Assembly: GCA_003225655.1 (NCBI GenBank)
Contig: QIAW01000022.1
Span: forward strand, 1-23,311
Direction of reading: 5' to 3'
Source of the DNA: Acidobacteriota bacterium
GTDB taxonomy: Bacteria; Acidobacteriota; Terriglobia; Terriglobales; Acidobacteriaceae
DNA: 23,311 nucleotides
Under the pieces are notes generated by a model. The model searched no databases. It was not told where the DNA came from and saw nothing but the letters and a program-made list of their open reading frames with translations. The stretch's first letter is position 1, and each line of letters opens with the position of its first letter. The translations under genes and the position numbers were made by a program. This document shows, piece after piece, positions 17,665-23,311 of this stretch.

Positions 17665-17680
17665 AGACAAACGATTTGCT
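17665..17680. promoter_or_regulatory. LacI-type operator O5
   Basis: AGACAAACGATTTGCT is a degenerate copy of the locus palindrome, 76 bases upstream of the GH30 start. It lies just downstream of a candidate minus-strand -10 box, so it would cover the transcription start, a position typical of repression. Confidence 0.55.
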
Positions 17681-17682
17681 TG

Positions 17683-17711
17683 AGCGTACACAATCTTTGC
17701 GAGATTGACAA
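17683..17711 (-). promoter_or_regulatory. Candidate promoter of the GH30-MFS operon
   Basis: On the minus strand TTGTCA (17711-17706), a 17-base spacer and TACGCT (17688-17683) stand directly upstream of operator O5. Confidence 0.45.
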
Positions 17712-17763
17712 TCGACTAAATAAAGAACAAAGATCTATATCCTGAATACCACAAGTATCCATT

Positions 17764-17779
17764 AGAAAAACGATTTTCT
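17764..17779. promoter_or_regulatory. Palindrome O6 (A/T-rich operator variant)
   Basis: AGAAAAACGATTTTCT is a near-palindrome of the same type as O2a. It sits in the divergent region between GH30 and GH5 copy 2, 29 bases before a TTGACA box. Confidence 0.4.
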
Positions 17780-17808
17780 TAACACGCACAATATATCAGT
17801 CTTTTATC

Positions 17809-17838
17809 TTGACAGCGCACAGGGAAAAGGGCTACGAT
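17809..17838 (+). promoter_or_regulatory. Candidate promoter of GH5 copy 2
   Basis: A perfect TTGACA at 17809-17814, an 18-base spacer and TACGAT at 17833-17838. It would give a leader of about 165 bases containing operator O7 and a hairpin. Confidence 0.5.
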
Positions 17839-17854
17839 TCCCGCCGTTTAATCT

Positions 17855-17874
17855 ATAGACAAACGTTTGTCTAT
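17855..17874. promoter_or_regulatory. LacI-type operator O7 (perfect 20-base palindrome)
   Basis: ATAGACAAACGTTTGTCTAT is a perfect 20-base palindrome and the best operator in the window. It starts 17 bases downstream of the candidate -10 box, a roadblock-type repressor position. Confidence 0.72.
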
Positions 17875-17958
17875 TGTTAACAGCGGACGACAACGGCTTT
17901 GATACCGTCGTGACGAAAACAGATCGTTTAAACAAAGCCACTCTCACAACTCGAGGAA

Positions 17959-17978
17959 ACGGCGGGATAAACCGCCGT
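17959..17978 (+). other. Leader hairpin before GH5 copy 2
   Basis: ACGGCGG-GATAAA-CCGCCGT forms a perfect 7-base-pair GC-rich stem, 33 bases before the start codon. No T-tract follows, so it is not an obvious terminator. It may stabilise the mRNA or tune translation. Confidence 0.4.
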
Positions 17979-18010
17979 CCGCTAGCCCTGGGCACGAATA
18001 GATAGAAAAA

Positions 18011-19747
18011 ATGAATGAGGGGGTTGTAACACTCATGAGCGAGTTGCTTATCTTTATTAAGAAAAAATGCTGTCACAAGTCCCGTGTGCGCAGCCGGTGC
18101 GTGGCGATCCTTGCCCTGGCTGTAGCTGCGCTGGGAATACTTCCAAGCCGCAGTTATGGCCAGATGAGCATGCTGCATGCCAGCGGGCTGAATGTCGTTA
18201 ACTCCAACGGCCAAGTTGTTCCCTTGCGCGGGGTTAACCTGGGCGGTTGGTTCATTATGGAGAAATGGATGTCTCCGCTGACCAGCGACAGTGAGCCGGA
18301 TACCTTCACGGTCATGCAAACTTTAGATAACCGCTTCGGGGTCTCAACCGAACAGAACCTGATCAATTCCTACCAGCAGAACTGGATCACGACCGCCGAC
18401 CTGGACAACATCCAGAGTCTCGGCTTCAATCTGATTCGCGTCCCCGTTTGGTACGGCCAGTTTTACAACCTCAACAACATCTCAAATTCAGGATGGCGTC
18501 CTGACGCTTTCAACGAACTCGATTGGGTGGTAAGCAACGCCGCCCAGCGAGGCATCTATACCATCATTGATATGCACGGTGTCGTCGGTGGCCAGAGCAA
18601 ATCTGACGACACCGGACGCGCGGGCCAGAACCAGTACTGGACGAACTCCAACGACCAGGGCAATACCGCTTGGATGTGGTGGCAGATCGCCAGTCATTAC
18701 AACGGAAATCCGAACGTCGCGGGCTACGATCTGCTCAATGAGCCGGTCGGCGCTCCGAACACCTCGGCGGTGTGGACTGCGTACAATAATCTCTACAATA
18801 GCGTTCGCTCCGCCGATCCCAATCACATGGTCATCATGGAAGGGACATTCGGAAATTGGAACTGGAGCATGCTGCCTCCGCCTTCGCAATTCGGCTGGAC
18901 CAATGTCATGTACGAAATGCACTCCTATTGCTGGAACTGCAGCGCATCGCAGATCCAGGCCAGCGCCGATGGCCAGGTAAGCGATTTCAGGAACCATGCC
19001 AATTACAACGTTCCCGGCTACATCGGTGAATTCAACGACTTTGGCACTGGATCGAGCGTCTGGCAATACTCGGTCAATGCCTTCAACAACGCCGGCCTGA
19101 GCTGGACGCCCTGGACCTACAAGGCGACCCACGGATTAGTGCCGGATAGCTGGGGCTTCTACGACCCGTCTTTCTGGCCCACAACGCCAAACATTTCCAC
19201 TGACTCCGCAGCAACGATCCAAAACGATTGGTCGCAGTGGGCCACAACCGCTTCGTTCTCGTTCAATAACACGCTCGGAATTACCGGCGGCGGGGGTGGC
19301 GGCGGGCTTTCCACCTCTGCCTGGTACAACGTCGTCAACCAGAACAGCGGCTCTTGCGTGGACGCTGCCGGTTGGGGAACGACGAACGGCACCGCCGTCC
19401 AACAATGGGCATGCGGCAATCAACAAAATAACCAGGAGTGGCAATTGCAGGCCACTGACAGTGGCTATTACCGCGTCGTCAATCGCAATGCGCCATCCCT
19501 TGTGTGGGATGTTACGAATGTATCCACCTCTCCTGGAGCCCTGATCCAGCTTTGGAGTTATGGCGGCGGCCATAACCAGCAATGGCAACCGCAGTCGTTG
19601 GGTAATGGCTTCTATCGAATGGTTAATCGCAACAGCGGTTTGTGCCTGGATGTCCCAAGCGCTTCAACCGCGAATGGTGTGCAGTTGCAGCAATGGACGT
19701 GTAACGGCAGCGGTGCGCAGGCTTGGAATTTCAAACAGCAACCCTGA
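18011..19747 (+). CDS. GH5 glucanase with C-terminal ricin-type lectin domain (copy 2)
   Basis: This 578-residue paralogue of the GH5 enzyme at 8383-10077 keeps long near-identical stretches in both domains. The signal segment is CVAILALAVAALGILP with cleavage near SYGQ. The barrel starts PLRGVNLGGWFIMEKW, with acid/base Glu244 (DLLNEP) and nucleophile Glu340 (GYIGEFNDFG). A short GGGGGG linker leads to the ricin B-type domain (YNVVNQNSGSCVDAAGWGT, with QQW and NQEWQ repeats). It has YCWNC where copy 1 has YQWSG, a cysteine pair that could form a disulphide. Starts at 18011 and 18035 are both possible: GAGGGGG lies between them, 12 bases before the second, which is rather long. Operator O7 and its own promoter lie upstream. 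It probably cuts the same type of glucan as copy 1 with a different preference (inference). Confidence 0.88.
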   Translation: MNEGVVTLMSELLIFIKKKCCHKSRVRSRCVAILALAVAALGILPSRSYGQMSMLHASGLNVVNSNGQVVPLRGVNLGGWFIMEKWMSPLTSDSEPDTFTVMQTLDNRFGVSTEQNLINSYQQNWITTADLDNIQSLGFNLIRVPVWYGQFYNLNNISNSGWRPDAFNELDWVVSNAAQRGIYTIIDMHGVVGGQSKSDDTGRAGQNQYWTNSNDQGNTAWMWWQIASHYNGNPNVAGYDLLNEPVGAPNTSAVWTAYNNLYNSVRSADPNHMVIMEGTFGNWNWSMLPPPSQFGWTNVMYEMHSYCWNCSASQIQASADGQVSDFRNHANYNVPGYIGEFNDFGTGSSVWQYSVNAFNNAGLSWTPWTYKATHGLVPDSWGFYDPSFWPTTPNISTDSAATIQNDWSQWATTASFSFNNTLGITGGGGGGGLSTSAWYNVVNQNSGSCVDAAGWGTTNGTAVQQWACGNQQNNQEWQLQATDSGYYRVVNRNAPSLVWDVTNVSTSPGALIQLWSYGGGHNQQWQPQSLGNGFYRMVNRNSGLCLDVPSASTANGVQLQQWTCNGSGAQAWNFKQQP

Positions 19748-19754
19748 CCGATCC

Positions 19755-19863
19755 TTTAGAGCGGTTCTACGGTTGAATCTGTCCAGTAAGCAGCGGTGCG
19801 GGAAACAGGCAACGTACCTCAACCCGCAGCTTTGGGATATAGCAACTCTGGAACCGCTCTAAA
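19755..19863. repeat. 109-base element bounded by 13-base inverted repeats
   Basis: TTTAGAGCGGTTC (19755-19767) is the exact reverse complement of GAACCGCTCTAAA (19851-19863). Inside are two further short complementary pairs (GGTTGA/TCAACC and TGCGGG/CCCGCA). It begins 8 bases after the GH5 stop. It could be the terminator structure of GH5, a small RNA-like fold or a miniature inverted-repeat element. No target-site duplication is visible. Confidence 0.45.
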
Positions 19864-20381
19864 AAGCTTTCAAAGTGATATCACTCCGTCAGTTTTCCAG
19901 CGTTCCAGAATGCCGGGCTCCGGCCCTGTCTTTGAAAATTCGTAGCAACAGTCCCATCTGCCGGTTGGCAGTTCCTACGCCAAGACGAGGAAGATGGACT
20001 CGGAATTTATGGCAACTACACTTGCCTGATTTTTACTAAACAGTAAATAGTTTTGGCTCTCTCGCAGGCTACTGCTAGTCCCTCCTATTCTCCTCGCATG
20101 TCGCTGGATTGCAATGATTTAAAGCCAGAAAGACTGCTTGTGCTTGAGGGTGTGGGGAGCACTGATTTGAAACGCTGCTCAAGATTGCAAGAAAGTTACT
20201 ATAGCGATTTCACAATTATTGTATCCGCTACCATGGAAGAGCGCCTTTCAGTACCGCGTTGCGATGCAAAACAAACGGGCTTTATGCTCAGGTCTCGACG
20301 CGGGCGAAAGACAGGCTGTCCGAATGGTTCCGCGATAAGCGTTTCGCGCCGGGCACGGCTACCTCTTTGGGAGAACGAACG
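19864..20381. other. Intergenic region before the GH55-like gene
   Basis: A 518-base gap without a supportable gene; the open frames here have no recognisable motif. It contains the imperfect palindrome at 20032-20047 and the ribosome binding site of the next gene. The locus operator is absent. Confidence 0.5.
20032..20047. promoter_or_regulatory. Palindrome unlike the locus operator
   Basis: TTTACTAAACAGTAAA has perfect 6-base arms around AAAC. It overlaps a weak promoter-like pair (TTGCCT, 16 bases, TAAATA). It may be the site of a different regulator. Confidence 0.3.
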
Positions 20382-23311
20382 ATGAAAATGTTTTCTGCTG
20401 CAGTTGCCACGTTGCTGCTGTCTGGTTCGCTCCTCGCGTCCTCTTATTATCCTGCTCGTATCGATGACGCCAAGGCGATTTACCTGACGAACAAGAGTTT
20501 TCCCGTTCAGGGAGATGGCGTGGCAGATGACTCTGACGCAATACAGCAGGCAATCAACAAAGTGCAGGAAACAACTAACCAGGGTATTCTTTTCGTTCCT
20601 GCCGGTCGCTACCGCCTGACGAAGACGATCTATATCTGGCCGGGAATCCGGCTGATTGGGTTTGGAACAACGCGGCCGGTATTCTTACTCGGCGCCAACA
20701 CTGCAGGTTTTCAGCAGGGCCCAACTTATATGGTGTTCTTCGCAGGATTTCGTCCTGGGTCCGCTCGCGCGACCCAGCCGCCTGGGGGAGGGGTTCCTTC
20801 TGCTGCAAATGCTGCTCCTCCAGATGCGAATCCCGGCACATTCTACTCATCGATGAGCAACATCGATATCGAAATTCAGGATGGGAATCCGGGTGCGGTG
20901 GGAATTCGCGCCCATTATGCCCAGCATTGCTTTCTGGCGCACATGGACTTCCACATCGGCTCCGGACTCGCGGGCATTCATGATGGTGGCAATGTGGCAG
21001 AGGACGTACATTTCTATGGTGGCCAGTATGGTATCTGGACGCGGAAGCCTTCTCCCGGATGGCAGTTCACCGTGATTGATGCGACCTTTGAAGGCCAGCG
21101 GGAAGCGGCCATTCGGGAACACGAAGCGGGATTGACTTTGATTCGTCCACAGTTCAAAGATGTTCCAACGGCAATTTCCATCGACCCCAAATACTCGGAT
21201 GAGCTTTGGGTGAAAGATGCGCGCATGGAAAACATTAGTGGTCCGGCTGTGGTGATAAGTAACGAGAATAATGCCCGCACCGAGGTCAACATGGAAAACG
21301 TCATTTGCAGTAAGGTGCCGGTGCTTGTCTCGTATCGCGAGAGCGGAAGACGTTCTCCCATGGACTCCACTTCGACGATATCGGCTCGATTCCTGCGATC
21401 CGGGATGTATATGAAACCGCTGTGTTGAGTGCGTTGCCGGAGACGGTGAAGTCCGATATTCCCTCTCTGCCGCCGATGAACACCTGGGTAAACATTCTGA
21501 GCTTTGGCGCAGTCGGAGACGGCATCGCTGACGACACCGAAGCACTTCGAAAGGCAATCGCCGCACATCGCGCGATCTACCTGCCCTCCGGTCAATATCG
21601 CGTTACCGATACCATCACGTTGAAGCCAGACACAGTGCTGATCGGTCTGCACCCAAGCATCACTCGGATTCTTCTCGCTGACTCTACGCCTGCCTTTCAG
21701 GGTGTAGGCAGTCCCAAGCCACTCCTCGAGACACCGCAGGGCGGAACAAATATCGTCACAGGCATCGGCCTGTATACCAACGGTATCAACCCCCGTGCGG
21801 TGGCGGCGAAATGGATGGCGGGCAGCGACTCCCTCATGGAGGATGTGCGCTTCCTGGGTGGGCACGGTACCGTTGAACCGGGCGCAACCGTGGAGGAAAA
21901 TCGCAAAGTTTGGCAGCAGATCTATAACAATAGTCACACTGCCGATTCCGACATAAAGCGCCGCTGGGATGGGCAGTATCCAAGCCTGTGGGTGACCAAC
22001 GGTGGTGGTGGAACCTTTGTTGACATCTGGACACCCAGCACGTTCGCCCAGGCGGGGCTCTACGTTTCCAACACTTCCACCGCAGGACGAATTTACGAGC
22101 TGTCGAGCGAGCACCACGTTCGCAATGAAGTCGTCTTGCACAATGTCTCTAATTGGCAAATCTACGCGCTGCAAACGGAAGAGGAGCGCGGCGAAGGCGG
22201 TTTTGCGTTGCCGCTTGAGATTCGCGATTCCACTAACATTACCGTCGCAAATCTGCACATGTATCGCGTAGTTAGCAGTTATCAGCCTTTCCCCTACGCG
22301 ATCAAAGTAATGGATTCGAAGAACATTCAGTTTCGCAATGTTCACTGCTATAGCGACAGTAAAGTGTCTTTCGACAATGTGCTTTACGATTCCACCCACA
22401 ATGTAGAACTACGGCAGCGCGAGTTTGCATGGCTGGGCCTCTCTGGTAACCCGCCGGGAGCGCTTCGTGAAGGGCCTTCTCCGGTTCTCGCTGCAGGTGC
22501 GAAAATAGAGAAGCAGACAGGCGGTTTCTTCAGTATTTCCGGAGGCGCCATTGACCGCGCCGGAAACCTCTATTTCGTTGATGCCAAATGGCAGACGATT
22601 TATCGCTGGTCTGCTGCGGCACGCAAGCTCTCAATCGTCCGCGACAATCCCATGGGTCCAGTGGAGCTGGCTTTTGATAAAGCTGACAACCTGTTGGTGA
22701 TTTCCTACGCCGGGGATGGCACTGTATACAGCTTCAAGCCCGACGCATCGGATGACGACGTCACGCTGCTAAGAGCGGAACCTGCAGTGCCCCGCCCGGG
22801 CATGACGCCCGTCCTGCCCGTTGATTATTGGCAAAACGAGAACGCCCTGATCGAAACGGAGTCGGTGAAGAAGCCCTATCAGTTTGTTTCACCCGATGGG
22901 ACGACCTTTATCCCTGCTGCAGAAAAATTTGTCAGCGGGAAGCTTTACTACGGCTCCAAACTGGATGACGAGTTACGGGCATTTGGCATGGTACCGGTTG
23001 TGGTGGGCCAGCCTTTCTATCTGACCGATTCGTCGGAGGAGAAGACCTATGTTGGGGATGTCGGGGTTGACGGTACAATTTCAAACTTGAAACTCTTTGT
23101 GCAACAAGGCGGAGAGGGACTGGCCGTAGACGAACAAGGCAACGTATACATCGCCGCAGGGCAAGTGTTCGTGTACAACCCATCCGGCCAACTGATTGAT
23201 ACCATCAAGGTTCCGGACCGCCCGCTGCAGTTACTGTTCGGCGGCAGCGATCGAAAAACCCTGTTCATTCTGGCTCGCAGCTCTCTGTATTCGTTCCACT
23301 CCCGATTCCGG
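20382..23311 (+). CDS. GH55-like twin beta-helix protein with C-terminal beta-propeller (frame broken near 21345; C-terminus off window)
   Basis: ATG 20382 follows GGGAGA and begins a signal peptide (MKMFSAAVATLLLSGSLLAS). Two pectate-lyase-3-type right-handed beta-helix domains follow. The first (about residues 35-320) opens with FPVQGDGVADDSDAIQQAIN and VPAGRYRLTKTI. The second (about 370-690) opens with VNILSFGAVGDGIADDTEAL and LPSGQYRVTDTI. Two such helices in one chain is the layout of GH55 exo-beta-1,3-glucanases. From about residue 715 an SMP-30/NHL-like beta-propeller begins (ISGGAIDRAGNLYFVDAKWQ, ELAFDKADNLLVISYAGDG, GLAVDEQGNVYIAAG) and continues past the window edge. The first frame stops at 21428; from about 21345 the protein continues one frame back, open to 23311. 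The junction (YRESG, then KTFSHGLHFDDIG) lacks about 10 residues usual between these motifs in such proteins. Activity is inferred and the catalytic residue is not identified. Confidence 0.75.

Noticed and set aside
20053..20385. 110-residue open frame before the GH55-like gene
   Set aside because: No ribosome binding site, low-complexity arginine-rich end and no known motif; it overlaps the start of the next gene.
21014..22399. 461-residue open frame on the minus strand opposite the GH55-like gene
   Set aside because: The plus strand encodes clear beta-helix and propeller motifs throughout, while the minus-strand translation has no recognisable domain. It is a composition shadow.
1..23311. 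CRISPR arrays, tRNA, rRNA, insertion sequences, phage or plasmid genes
   Set aside because: I found no regularly spaced direct repeats, cloverleaf, rRNA sequence, transposase or integrase motif. The repeated operator palindromes are at irregular intergenic positions and are not an array.

Overview
The window looks like part of an acidobacterial genome (Acidobacteriota, class Terriglobia). The markers are a very large TonB-dependent receptor with an N-terminal carboxypeptidase-regulatory-like domain and an all-aromatic C-terminus, a membrane-tethered winged-helix-like protein of the kind common in that phylum, and a dense set of secreted carbohydrate-active enzymes. This placement is inferred from gene types; no marker RNA gene is present. 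The window is one polysaccharide-utilisation locus. I see no mobile element, tRNA, rRNA or CRISPR array.

Layout. 1-934 (-) is the start of a transmembrane regulator with a cytoplasmic winged-helix-like domain, one membrane helix and an outer malectin-type sugar-binding domain, cut by the window edge. 1122-1973 (-) is a periplasmic-binding-protein fold without a signal peptide. 2141-5631 (+) is the TonB-dependent receptor. 5814-8071 (-) is a GH3 beta-glycosidase. About 8090-8413 (+) is a probable relic of a LuxR-type response regulator. 8383-10077 (-) is a GH5 glucanase with a ricin-type lectin domain. 10396-12120 (+) is an alginate-lyase-fold polyuronate lyase with a C-terminal concanavalin-like module. 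12225-13493 (-) is a GH88/GH105 unsaturated glycuronyl hydrolase. 13686-14736 (-) is a LacI-family regulator. 14986-16167 (-) is an MFS sugar transporter and 16177-17589 (-) a Tat-exported GH30 glycosidase. 18011-19747 (+) is a second GH5-ricin enzyme. 20382 to the end (+) is a GH55-like twin beta-helix protein with a C-terminal beta-propeller.

How it may work (inference): the lyase cleaves a polyuronide, possibly a beta-1,4-glucuronan, and the GH88/GH105 enzyme removes the unsaturated uronic acid. GH5, GH30, GH55-like and GH3 enzymes are together typical of beta-1,3/1,6-glucan breakdown. The receptor imports oligosaccharides across the outer membrane and the MFS protein takes sugar into the cytoplasm. 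Fungal wall or exopolysaccharide is a plausible source of both polymers. Most transcription units carry a LacI-type palindrome close to AGACAAACGTTTGTCT, so the locus is probably one regulon.

Oddity: four otherwise well-conserved genes (TonB receptor, GH3, LacI, GH55-like) each break frame once. In three of them the family pattern suggests that a short stretch of codons is missing at the break. Either the locus is decaying or the assembly dropped short segments.
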